From contig JADDMT010000075.1 in the NCBI GenBank assembly GCA_021401465.1, positions 89,772-153,771 on the forward strand: DNA of 64,000 bases, written 5' to 3'. The notes under the pieces were generated by a model. That model ran no database searches, was not told where the DNA came from, and was given only the letters and a program-made list of their open reading frames with translations. This document shows, one piece after another, positions 1 through 10,168 of the stretch. Position 1 is the stretch's first letter; every line of letters begins with the position of its first letter. Origin of the DNA: Teratosphaeria epicoccoides (Eukaryota; Ascomycota; Dothideomycetes; Mycosphaerellales; Teratosphaeriaceae). The translations under genes and the position numbers were made by a program.

Positions 1-330
1 GTGCGCTCGTTTTCAGGGACGGTGGTGTGCTCGCCGAGCAAGATCAGAAGGGAGAGGTATTGGGAGGGGACGAAGCACGAGGTTGACGAGGAATTGGTGT
101 GGTTTTTTGTGGGATGTGGGGGCAGGGGAGTGGGGAGGTGGGGAGGAGGTAGGTTTGTGGAGGGAGGGTGAGGTTTTGAGGCCTTCGTTGTTGGCGAGCT
201 CGTACCTGCCAACTTAGGCTGTTACCTAGCGCGATCGGAGACTTGGTATAAATGTCCGCTGGCATGCTATACTCCAGAAGCAGCACGCTCTTGCAATCTC
301 AAGATAGTCTCTCTGCATCGCAGTCCGACC
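1..330. other. Upstream region of the first gene
   Basis: No gene is supported here; the short open frames are G- or C-rich and lack recognisable content. A TATAAA element at 247-252 lies about 80 bp before the ATG at 331 and is a plausible core-promoter element. The first 200 bases could be part of a gene that continues outside the window, which cannot be judged from here. Confidence 0.35.
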
Positions 331-1399
331 ATGGCAGTATCGCAACGCGCCGTAATTGTCTACAACAGTGGTGAGAGCGATCGCTCCCAGGCACTGCCCG
401 CTTACACTACTACAGATGCAGTGAACCACAAGGTGCGCTCGACTTATTGTGCTTCAGAACCCGTATACTGACTTGATATCACTTCAGATGGGCAAAGCCA
501 CGCCCAACGAGCTGGTTCTTCACGAGACTATTGGTGGCCTGGTCAGTGAAGTCGCCGACTTGCGTTCTCGCTGCGAGAGCCTCGCCGAGCACAATAGGCA
601 CCTGGATCAGAAAATGCAAGCACGCGGCAAGAATCTTGCAGGTGCTCCAGTTGCGCCATCATCATCACTCGACAAAGTGAATCTAATCGGCTATGATTCG
701 TCGGACAGCTCGTCGGAAAGCAATTGCGACGACTGCTCCAGGCTATCGACGGCCAGGTCAACTGCACCTCCTCTAGCTCAGCAAGACATCGAGCTTCAGG
801 TCATGAGCAAGAAGATCGCAGTGCTCGCAGAAGTGGTCAATCGCTCTGATGCGCGTGCTGACGCCTGCGAGAAGCGCCAGGCTGCGATGGCGACAGAGTT
901 GCAGGGGCTGCGCGAATACAAGGCAGAGAGCTCAGCGCTCTTCTCTGCGTTGAAGGCGGAGCTCGAGCGTCCCTCCTGTGACCAGCATGATGCTTCGAAA
1001 GAGGAAGCCATCGCCACGGACAGCAGGGTCCGAGCTCTCGAGGGAGACTTGGTGAGTGGCGCAAGACTGCACGCAGCTTGACAGGCCCAAGCTGACATAG
1101 ACGATACGTTGCAGAGAATCTTCCAACGCGCTCACAAGCGTTTCAACGACAGCTACGCTCTCCGTGTCGAAACCCAAGACACAATTGACAACGCTTCGAC
1201 GAAGGAGGAGCTGTACCGCCTGTTCAGTGACTTGGAAAAGGCACTGTGGGCTGAGGACTCTGGAGGATCATACGGAATCTTCAGGGGCAGCGAGAAAGAG
1301 CTCATGGCGTTCCGCAGCCGGATCTTGCGCGGAATTGCTCTTTTCGAACCGGTGCACGACGCTTTGCAAGAGGCGCGGCACGCAGACGTCGACTATTGA
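331..1399 (+). CDS. Hypothetical protein, coiled-coil rich, 3 exons
   Basis: I do not recognise this protein. The model is exon 331-432, intron 433-487, exon 488-1051, intron 1052-1114, exon 1115-1399. All junctions keep phase 0 and use GT-AG, and the product is about 316 residues. The ATG at 331 follows a TATA-like element at 247 and adds 34 residues before the first intron. The middle has heptad-like helical stretches (around residues 55-75 and 125-190) separated by a Ser/Asp-rich linker. The last exon is a compact, probably helical, acidic segment. No signal peptide or membrane segment is visible. It is followed 407 bp later on the same strand by another unknown coiled-coil gene. A structural or nuclear scaffold role is possible, but nothing in the sequence proves it. 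Confidence 0.6.
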
Positions 1400-1806
1400 G
1401 GCACGAATGGCCGGCTCTATTCCCACATCGAGGGTTGTTCGGCGGGACCGTCGAGTGACAAGACGTAGTGATCGATTGCGCTCCGTACCTTCCAGATGTG
1501 GCAAGGGCGCAGGGATCTTGGAGCTTGGACCATGTATACAGACCCGCGTGACCTTTGACGCGTTGACTCAAGTTCACCATAACTTCTCGTAATTCCACTT
1601 CCGCATGTTTCCTCCTTCTCACGAACGTCCACATACCTACACAACTGCATCGAGGGCGGAACCACTGCTGATGCGCCCTTCGCTCCATCGCTCTGCTTGA
1701 CGCATATGGTAGACCAACTGACGTATTGGCTTTAGTCTGCACATCGCCATCCAGCCATCGAGCACGTTTCGGCCTCCCTTCACGCCCACCAGCACGTCGC
1801 AACGCA

Positions 1807-3228
1807 ATGACCTCGAACCTTCTCGACCCGCCAACGCCAATGAACTCGACTACCAACAGCCCGACCATCCCCAGCGCTGCTCTGGCGGGCCCGGGCGCGA
1901 CCCGCGCTCGTTCACCGTCACCAGTCGTGATCACGGAGCCCGACATGGCGATCGACGACCGCTTTGACCAGAGCAGCTTCGACTCCAGCGTTGGCATGAC
2001 GAGCCCCGACTGGAGCTTCCAGGCTCGCAAGGTGAGCGCACAACACGCACCAAGCTCAGAAGGTGCAGGTAGCTGACACGGTGCACAGAGGACTTCAGCC
2101 GAGCTGGAAGCGCTGGCTCCCCAGGCATGGGAGGCGTCTGGCTTCCGCCCAGCAATTGACAGCGACGTCGCCAACTCAAAGGTGACTGGTGCGCCAGGCA
2201 GCTCGATAGCTTCCAGAGATCCACTCGACAGCACCAAGTCATTCGCTTCCGATCGCACCTACGATGACAAGGACCACAACAACACAGACGTAGATTGCGA
2301 TACGCATGATTTGCGCGACCAGGAGCGCGGCGACACCAGGACAGCCTCAAGCATCTCAGCAGTGGACAGCGGTGGCCCAACCAGGCAGCCAACGCCACGC
2401 CATTCAGAAGAGCGACTTCGTATGATTGAGCATGAACCACACACTCCCGACGCCGTCAGGACCGGTGACCACTCCCCGATTCGTGCCGGTAACTGCATCC
2501 CCTCAGCTTGGCACGCAGCGAATGAACACGAATATGCAGCTTTGACAAGCCAGTATGCTCAGGACCAGGCACGTATCGATCGGCTCATGACCGAGAACCA
2601 GTCGCTGCGGTGCATTCTTGCGATAGCGCTGGACGCGAAAGACAGCACAAAGACATCCAGCAGCCAATTTAGCGGACCGCCCTTGACAGCTCTGCCCTCA
2701 GATGCGCCCCCGACGCTCATTCTAGTGGAGCGCCGCCTGAAGACCCTCACGGGTCTTGCTGAGGCCGAGCGTGAGTCGCGTGCCCGCATAGTCGACTTGT
2801 ACGATCAGGAGCTCCAGCGCATGCGAGGAGGAATGGCGGCCACAATCTCCTTCATTGACGATACAAGAGACGCCGTCAACGGGCTGGCCCGGAGAATAAG
2901 CCAGCTCGGCAGTCCGACCACTTGCCGCACGGCTGGACGATTCGACAACACGGTCTTGCTCAGCGAGGAGAAGGCCAAGCGCAATGCGCTCAGCGGGCTG
3001 CTAGTCGAGCGGCTGGCGGGACTTTCGAAAAGCCTTAGGGAAAGTGGTTTGGATGCTCTGCATCATAGCTTCGTAGCGGCTATCGACGAGCTGGATGCCA
3101 CAGCGGAGATGCAGAAGCAGGGTTTTGCGAAGAAGGCCGGTGACCTGTCCGAGGCAGTCAAGCTGTTGGCCACAGATGCATCCAGCAAGAATGCGGGTCG
3201 TAAGGCCAGCATGCACAGCCGGCGCTAA
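1807..3228 (+). CDS. Hypothetical protein with central coiled coil, 2 exons
   Basis: Exon 1807-2031, GT-AG intron 2032-2088 and exon 2089-3228 give about 454 residues in one continuous frame. The ATG at 1807 is preferred over upstream in-frame near-cognate codons. The N-terminal 230 residues are Ser/Pro/Asp-rich and look disordered, including SPSPVV-like and PTPMNSTT-like low-complexity stretches. A coiled coil begins near residue 230 (YAQDQARIDRLMTENQSLR), and a second helical block (about residues 290-440) contains many Leu, Lys and Glu. The C-terminus is basic. No enzyme motif or membrane segment is seen. I cannot assign a function; adjacency to the equally unknown gene at 331-1399 may reflect shared origin or chance. 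Confidence 0.6.
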
Positions 3229-3690
3229 GCTGCAAAGCTCTACATCCTCAACATACCTGCATGACATGAGACTGGGCGCCGTGCAGGATACTGTACATGT
3301 CGAGGGCAAGAAATCGGGTTGGAACGTGGCGTCCTTGAGATGGGAGGTAGAATCATGCCAAGCAGCACCATGAGGCACACGAAGCGGCTGAGAACAGGGA
3401 GGGTCGATCGATATGTCTTGGGATTTGGGGAATGGAATGCGGATTGTGATCATGACAATGACCTGATTGGCAGAAACACTGTAGACAGAAAAGCATCCAC
3501 AGCAAGGACGAGAGCAGATTGTGAATGGAAGTGAGAAACTACAACCCAAGAGGGAAAGTCAAAAGTGGTTGCCAAGGGCGCCAAGCATTGTGCCAGACAG
3601 AAATAAGGGCACGGGCAGCGCTTATCAAAGACTCCGCTATCACAACGATCATTCGGAGTCGGAATATTCCTGACCGACACAGTGTCTCTT

Positions 3691-3834
3691 CCTCCTCCTC
3701 CACCTCCTACAGAGTACGTGTGTCCTCCTCCACCACCCCCTACAGAGTACGTGTACCCTCCCCCTCCACCTCCCACAGAGTACGTGTATCCTCCCCCTCC
3801 CCCTCCCACAGAGTACGTGTATCCTCTACCCGTA
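3691..3834 (+). repeat. 33-bp minisatellite, four copies plus a partial
   Basis: Four tandem 33-bp units occupy 3691-3723, 3724-3756, 3757-3789 and 3790-3822, with a partial fifth to about 3834. Each unit is a pyrimidine-rich run followed by ACAGAGTACGTGT. In one + frame the unit reads as an 11-residue Pro-rich module (PPPPPPTEYVY), and on the minus strand as Gly-rich modules. There is no ATG and no plausible gene around it, so coding is doubtful. The rest of the interval 3229-4017 holds nothing else that I can support. Confidence 0.85.
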
Positions 3835-4017
3835 TGTCATCTGCTGATTCGAGAAGTGGGTCTGGACCCTTTGGCAGCGGGAAACGGAGGACCCATGGAT
3901 CTGTCATCTGCGCTGGTGACCAGGATATCATTGTGAAAGGCGATCATCCCTGCCCGTTGCCGGGATTGTGTCGCAATCTGCGTGGTGACAACCCAGGACC
4001 AACCCAGAGCCTCGACC

Positions 4018-7000
4018 ATGGACCCAGGCACTGTTCTTGCATCGGCCACAAACCTCGCCAAGCGCCTCGATGGCGCATTCGGGCCATCACAGGTGCGGGA
4101 TGCCCTGGTGGCTTCAGTACTCGCAGTTGAGGCCCGAAGTCAGCGCATACAGGAATGGAACCATTTCTCGGATCCCGCCAGCAAGATGCACATCATGCAG
4201 AGTCTCTTGGACGCTATGATCACCGTCAACCACGCCATGCAACGACTGCAGGGAGATCTTGACAGTATCCATGCCACAGCCTCGGTGCAGCGGCCAGAGC
4301 ACTTTGATACACGTCTCGCAACTGATGAAACACATGTCAGAGTCCATTCTGTCGATATGGGTGAATGCGCTTCGCTGCTGCAGTTCACGCTCACAGTGTG
4401 CCAGCTGTAACACTCTCACTCTCTTGAGCTTGATCTATTGCTTACATCATCTGCAGTCCGCTTGGCACCGATACAGACATGGAAATCGAAGAACTTGGGG
4501 CTGGCGCAAGGATGCTGCGTCGCGCTCAGATCTCACCGCGATTGGAGCGAAGGCGCCTTGTTCACAGCCCGATGGCAGAAGACAAGCTGCATTCTGACGA
4601 CTATCAAACCTTTCTAGAACAAGTGCTAGAAGCAGAACGACACCTCCCTCGCGACAGGCCAGTCCTCGACCGTACAGCACAATCCCAGACATCATGCAGT
4701 GGCACTTCGAGATGCCTTTCCTCACTCAATTTGAAAACAGATCCGAATGTCCCAGCTAAGTCGGTGCCTGATTTTCGTGAGCATCAGGCTCAGGGCCCAG
4801 CCGACAATGAGGATGTTGGGCTCGCAGTATCCACGCCACTGCCTGAGGTTGTCACCGCTCCGGCCTTCTCATCAATTTCCACTGTCGGCGAGTCTTTCAG
4901 TCTGTCGCAGGGTATGCCCCCGATCGAGACATCGACGTCCAGCCCCAATCATTCGAATCTCCCAAGTTATGGCAAACAGGCTGTGTTTCAAGTCCGATCG
5001 AAGACAACATCCACCGTCCCAACACTCCCTTCCAAGTCGCCAGTGGTCGAGCAAGACATCTCTCGTGCCCTAAGAGCTGCTTCGCAACCGTCGATCAGGC
5101 CAGCGATCAGAAGCCGTTCAGAACCTCAATCACCCAACGATCACGCCGTATCCAGCACTTTACAAACACCACTGACAACTCAACCTCTAGCTGATCAGTC
5201 CGGTAAACGTTCATCCTCCACCTCACCCCAGGATTCTGCCTACTCGTTCACCGAAAAGGTGATTCCGATGAGGCGAGGTTTATCGTCACCGAGCGCAGGA
5301 AGCTGTTCGAGAGTAGAGCTTGAGCAAACGTCAGTGCCGCAGCAAGTAGACGAATCACCAAGGTATACGCGACCGCCGATGTACACGCAAGTGTTAGACG
5401 CTGTCGAGCCATCCCGCCACTTAGAAGTATTAGAGCAGGAATCATTAGGCAGCGTTGCTATGAAGCACAAGACAATACAGCCTACTATGGCAGGTAACAA
5501 ATGTCCGCTCGTGGTCACGCTCGCGCGGGAGAATCGCGCCAGCGACCTTGAGGAGATTCTCAAACAGGGCTTTCACGTCAATGAGGTGGACCCACAGACT
5601 GGCAGAACCGCCGTTATGGAAGCAGCTCAATGGCGACGCATCGACACGTGCCGGATCTTGCTTAGATGCGGAGCAAAACTGCATCTCAAAGACTTGACAG
5701 GAGAAACCGCGCTGCATCACGCCGCCCGGGAAGGCGATGTCGCTATCTGCAAGATGCTACTTGCAGCCGGTGCTCCCACAGAGGAGCACAATAGGCATGG
5801 CGAGACAGCCCTTCAATTGGCAGCAGCTCATGGACACGGACAGACAGCTTTGTCACTGTTAGATGCCATGCAGCCCCGTGACTATTACGACGCTGCGATC
5901 ATCGCGGCATTTCTTGAGGTTGTCAAGCGAGGTGATGTGGTGATGGCACAGGTGTTCTTGGATCACAATGTGAAGCCGAAGAAGTTCAAAGACTCGTGGA
6001 AACCAGTGGCATATGCGGCACAGAGCGGAAGTGTGCCAATGCTAGATCTAGTCCTGAGAGAGAAGTGTAGTCTGAAGGATAAGAGCCCAGACGGTTGGAC
6101 GGCATTGCACTTTGCAGCCAGACATGGCCAGCAACCTACAACTGAAAAGTTTTTGGGGCTCAAGCTGAATCCGAAAGCTCAGACCAAAACATTCGAGGAG
6201 ACAGCACTTCACCTTGCAGCCGCGGCGGGACATACGGCCACGGCTCTGGCTATTCTGCGGTTCAAAGGATCTACTGCCACAGCAAAAGACAAAGACGACC
6301 TAGAACCCATCCACCACGCGGTTCGCCATGGCGACGTCGAGCTCACCACCTCACTCATGGACAAAGGCGCTAAGCTTGAAAGCGCCAGCAAATACGGCTG
6401 GAAACCGATTCACTTAGCAGCCGCCAACGGGCACGTCGGACTCCTTGCCGAATTCATGACGCGTGGCATCAGCATTGAAGAGAAACTCCAGACACCATCC
6501 TTCCGGCCGGAGAAGCGCACAAACGCCGGCGCACAACGAGGATATGGTGCGGAGATACGCTGGCCGCACACAGGAGCCCGCCCTCTCCACCTCGCCATCG
6601 AGTTCGGCCATGACGACGCAGCACACATGCTCATCTCTGGTGGCTGCGAGATCGACGACACGGACTCCCGAGGCTGGCGGCCAGTCCACTACGCCGCGTT
6701 CCACTGCCAGCCAGATATTCTACAAACGCTTCTTTCTCGTGGCGTCGCAGTGGACACTAGGACGGTCGATGGGTTCACGGCTTCGGAATTGGGTTTCCGA
6801 GAGTATGGATTGGCTGCAGATCAGAAACAGCGACTGCGAGTTCAGGACTTGCTGAGGGATGCAGAGATGGCGCAGAAGGAGACTAGGCTGAAGACGGTTA
6901 CGAACTTCCGGTGGCAGGCGGGGAACGGCTCGAGTAAGACAGCTGCGCAGAGAAACCTGGTGTGGCGCAGAGCAATGCTGGCTGAATCACTGTGTGAGAG

Positions 7001-7133
7001 CGGCGCAGGGGAGGGCCAGGAAGACGAGATGCTTGAAGGCTCAGTGGATGGAGGGCCGCCAAGCACGACGTCGGCGGGGTCGATTGGGGTCAGGAGCTTG
7101 AAAATATACGGAGATGGTGTGCCTGGAGGCTAG
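4018..7133 (+). CDS. Ankyrin-repeat protein, 2 exons
   Basis: Exon 4018-4406, intron 4407-4456 (GTAACA...CTGCAG) and exon 4457-7133 join in frame to give about 1021 residues. The N-terminal 130 residues are predicted helical (VRDALVASVLAVEARSQRI). This resembles the helical N-terminal domains often placed before ankyrin arrays in fungi, but I cannot name the family. Residues about 140-470 are Ser/Thr/Pro-rich and probably disordered. From about 475 to 915 there are roughly a dozen ankyrin-type repeats with G-TALHHAA, GETALQLAA and GWKPIHLAA cores, followed by a basic tail. Ankyrin arrays bind proteins; the partner is unknown. No NACHT or other NTPase motif is visible, so it is not a complete NLR-type receptor. 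Confidence 0.85.
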
Positions 7134-8144
7134 TGCAGTGGAGAAAAAGGTACTGCAGACGAGAAGGTGTTGGCGTTTGACTCGGGTCATCCTGGATGTG
7201 GAATGAATGTGTATATGTGAGATTGCTTTAGATGTACACTAGGCACTAGTATACCTTACCAGCAAACGCAGGTGATCGAGCTAGGCATAATCTTCGAGCC
7301 ATTGCATACATACATCTCACCTACATCACCCAACAAGAGAGATTTGCATCAATGACTGAGACTACCCCAACCCTTCGATCCCTCTCTGCTCCCACCACCA
7401 CTACTCGACAACAGTCGGACCACGCCATGAAGCGCCTTCTGGCCTCACCACTCACCCTCCTCCCCTAGACCTTTCCCACTGCGCCTGGGGCCGCCTGCGC
7501 CCCAAGCGGAGCTCAACAACCGTCGAGCATCTCTGGACACATGGGGGCATCAAGAGTGTTCCCGGGGAAATGGGAATCAGTGCTATCAGCCGCCGCAAGG
7601 GGAGTTGGCGGAAGGGCATGCCATCGTTGCGATCCCGCACTGTCACGCATGTCGTGATCATAAAATCTCGTGTCGCCGTCCGTGCAAAAGTTGTGAGCCC
7701 GCCTCAAGGGGGAACGCACAGCCTCTCCGTCCATTCCGTAAACATCGCACCAAGCTTCATGGCTTCACCCTTCATGCGATGATCGCAACATCCCTGGCAC
7801 TTGCCACGGACCACGGACGTTCTGTACGTCAAGCACTCGAGCTGTAGTCTTGTGCGTTCGTTAATAGTCGGGCTTTCGGCTGGCCAGTAAAGGTCCAGTC
7901 TCAGCGATAGTGCTTTGGCCTCAAGCCGCCTCCGCGAGACAAAAGACCACTCAGTTTTCCTGGGCTTGGTCTGCGGATTGGTGGAGCAGCGGCGTCTCAC
8001 CTGCTGAACGTTTTGTGCTCTTTTATACCGTCGACGGAGGCCCTACTACCGAGGACTCACTAGACATTGAGGCATACATGTGGCAGCTCTCAATAGATGG
8101 ACATGATGGCGGAAGAGGCGGTACGATCGTGTCAAGAAGTCATT
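7134..8144. other. Intergenic, one small ORF and a zinc-cluster-like fragment
   Basis: Between the ankyrin gene and the convergent ferroportin gene I find no intact gene. A 38-codon ORF (7352-7468) has no recognisable content. The only notable item is the cysteine motif within 7605-7847, listed separately. Confidence 0.4.
7605..7847 (+). pseudogene. Possible zinc-cluster (Zn2Cys6-like) remnant
   Basis: An 80-codon open frame encodes CHACRDHKISCRRPCKSC, followed by a basic stretch. The fungal Zn(II)2Cys6 DNA-binding motif has spacing Cys-x2-Cys-x6-Cys-x(5-12)-Cys-x2-Cys-x(6-8)-Cys. Here the first three and next two cysteines fit, but the loop is only three residues and the sixth cysteine is absent. 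No middle homology region or transcription-factor body follows. The best reading is a degraded fragment of a binuclear-cluster regulator; a chance match cannot be excluded. Confidence 0.3.
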
Positions 8145-9757
8145 TCAAGCGCCTACTCGAACCCCCTCCTCTTCCTCTTCTTCAACCCTAGCCCATCTCT
8201 CTTTCCTCCTCTTGCCCAAATCCACACACCGACTCAGATGCAGCAAGTGCCCTCTCCTCGCCCTCACAAATGCCGCGTAAAGCACTCCGGCCAACGCCAC
8301 AGCACCCGCACTGATGCTTGCCGGGATCCTGAACTCCTCTGGTTTCGCAAACACCACTGTACTTGCAAAGGCTAGCATTTCAAAAAGGTTTTGAAAAGCC
8401 ATCTCCCTGCCAGAGAACACACCCCTGTCCTCCTCTTCGACTTCCTCCTGCACAATAACCTGCGCACTCAGATCGAATCCCCAAAGGCCAACTCGGCTCG
8501 CGATAACAGCCGCAACGGTGCCGATGGCAGTTATGATAGGGTCGAAATCAAGCCAGAAGAACAAACATGCGATACTGACGCATGCAATTTCCCAGTTCAA
8601 GAACCAGATGCCTGTGCGGATCGCGCCAATGTATGACATTAGTTTGGGCGCGAGATAGGTTGCTGAGACCTCGAAGACCGCAGCAATGCCGCGTAGGATG
8701 CTAATGGTGGATGGCGCCAAACCAAGGGCTAGGAGGTAAGTGATCATTTGGCCGGCAAAGGAGAGCACGGTGAGGTAGAGGAGAGAGAGTGCGAAGGAGG
8801 GAAGGAAGGCGGGATGGGTGAAGTAAAGCTTCGTGCTGTTCAGAGAGTTTCTTGCACTGGCCAGCCAAGTCCTGTTGGAATGTGTGCCGAGCTCGCCATT
8901 GTCGACTTGCGCCTTGGGCTCCCGTAAGGCAGGCACGGCTTTGTAGACTCTGGCGATAGCGAAGTACTCGATCGCAATCGAGACCGCAGTCATTGCGCCT
9001 GTGAGGATGACAGCGATTTGTGACGATGCAGCGTCGAGGAATGATATTGCTAGTGGGCCTATGAGCTTACAGAAGAGGTCGATTCGCCGCATCTGCGAGT
9101 TGAGGGATCGCAGACGCTCTTGGTCGGCTTCAGCTACTACAACGACCCAGTCGCGTTCTACGGAGATGGTGTTCAGGACGGAGCCCAGCTTCTCGACTGC
9201 GGCAAGTAGGCAGAGTGCGGCCAGGAGGATGCCAGAGTATGGCTGCTTATGAGCAAGGAAAGAGACCTTGTCCATGACGAATAACAGGGTGCATGATAGA
9301 GCGACAGCGGCTCGCTGCCCGACTGTAAGAGAAGTCAGAGACACATTTAGCTTCATGGTCGGCCGTGCTTGCCTATTGACACCTGCACCACCGTGAGACG
9401 TCCGCCAGTGTCGACATATCTGCCGACCCAGCCCGAAAATGCGGCGGCAGCTCCAGCACGTACGAGGGCGTAGACTGATGCCGGAAGCAGGGTGTGGGGA
9501 AAGAGCTCGGCCAGGAACAAGTAGGCGCCGAACTCGAAAAGGCGAGAGTTCCAGGTCGACAGAAAGTGAGAGACGTAGAGCAGACGTTTGGTGTTGGTGA
9601 AGTCGCGGTCAGATAACGTCGCTGTGCGTTGGAGGCCCAAGTCGGTGTTGGAGGAGGATGAGGAGGAGGAGGAGGAGGAGGAGGAGGAGGAGGAGGAGTC
9701 AATTTCTGCCTCGCTGTCGCCTCTCGCGAGCAGGTGGCGGGATTGCTCTTCAGTCAT
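8145..9757 (-). CDS. Ferroportin-like (SLC40) iron exporter
   Basis: The model is complement of exon 9373-9757 and exon 8145-9322, about 520 residues, close to the family's usual 500-570. After a short acidic N-terminus and a run of about 16 serines (encoded by a GAG/CTC trinucleotide repeat near 9655-9695), about ten hydrophobic segments follow. SLC40 hallmarks are VERDWVVVVAEAD and LNSQMRRIDLFCKLIGPL, which match the conserved IQRDWIVVVA and RRIDQ-type motifs of ferroportin. The family exports ferrous iron across a membrane; the fungal location (plasma membrane or vacuole) is not shown here. The single intron (9323-9372) appears to use a GC donor (AG|GCAAGC) with CTGAC branch and TTACAG acceptor. 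This splice restores VQVSI-VGQRAAV, whereas every nearby GT donor breaks frame or homology. The 5' end faces the PHD-finger gene, 411 bp away. Confidence 0.88.
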
Positions 9758-10168
9758 GACTCGTTCAGCCCTCTACCTCCTGAATAGAACACTGCTTGGA
9801 GTGACGGGATCAGGCATTGACTACCTTGAACACCGTAGTCTCCCACGATCTGCCGTGAATCTAGCACATGTGGTCCGAGTCAATGGATTATTGTGAAGAC
9901 AACGCATCCAAGCATCTGTTCCGCTTTGCAGGGATCAGCTCATTCCAGCGGAACGTGCCGAGCCTCTCGTGACGCGACTTCAGGAAGGCGCGCGACAAGT
10001 TCAACGGGCCATTTACATAAGGCAAGTACGGCCCACCACGACCACCGCAAGAACAAGACGTTGCAGCCGGGACAAACTGGCAAGGCCTCTTGGATCAAGA
10101 TAACACCACGTGACGGTCTTGGCACATCCACAGCAGAGAGTGCGCACAAATAGGCGACGAGCACGAAG

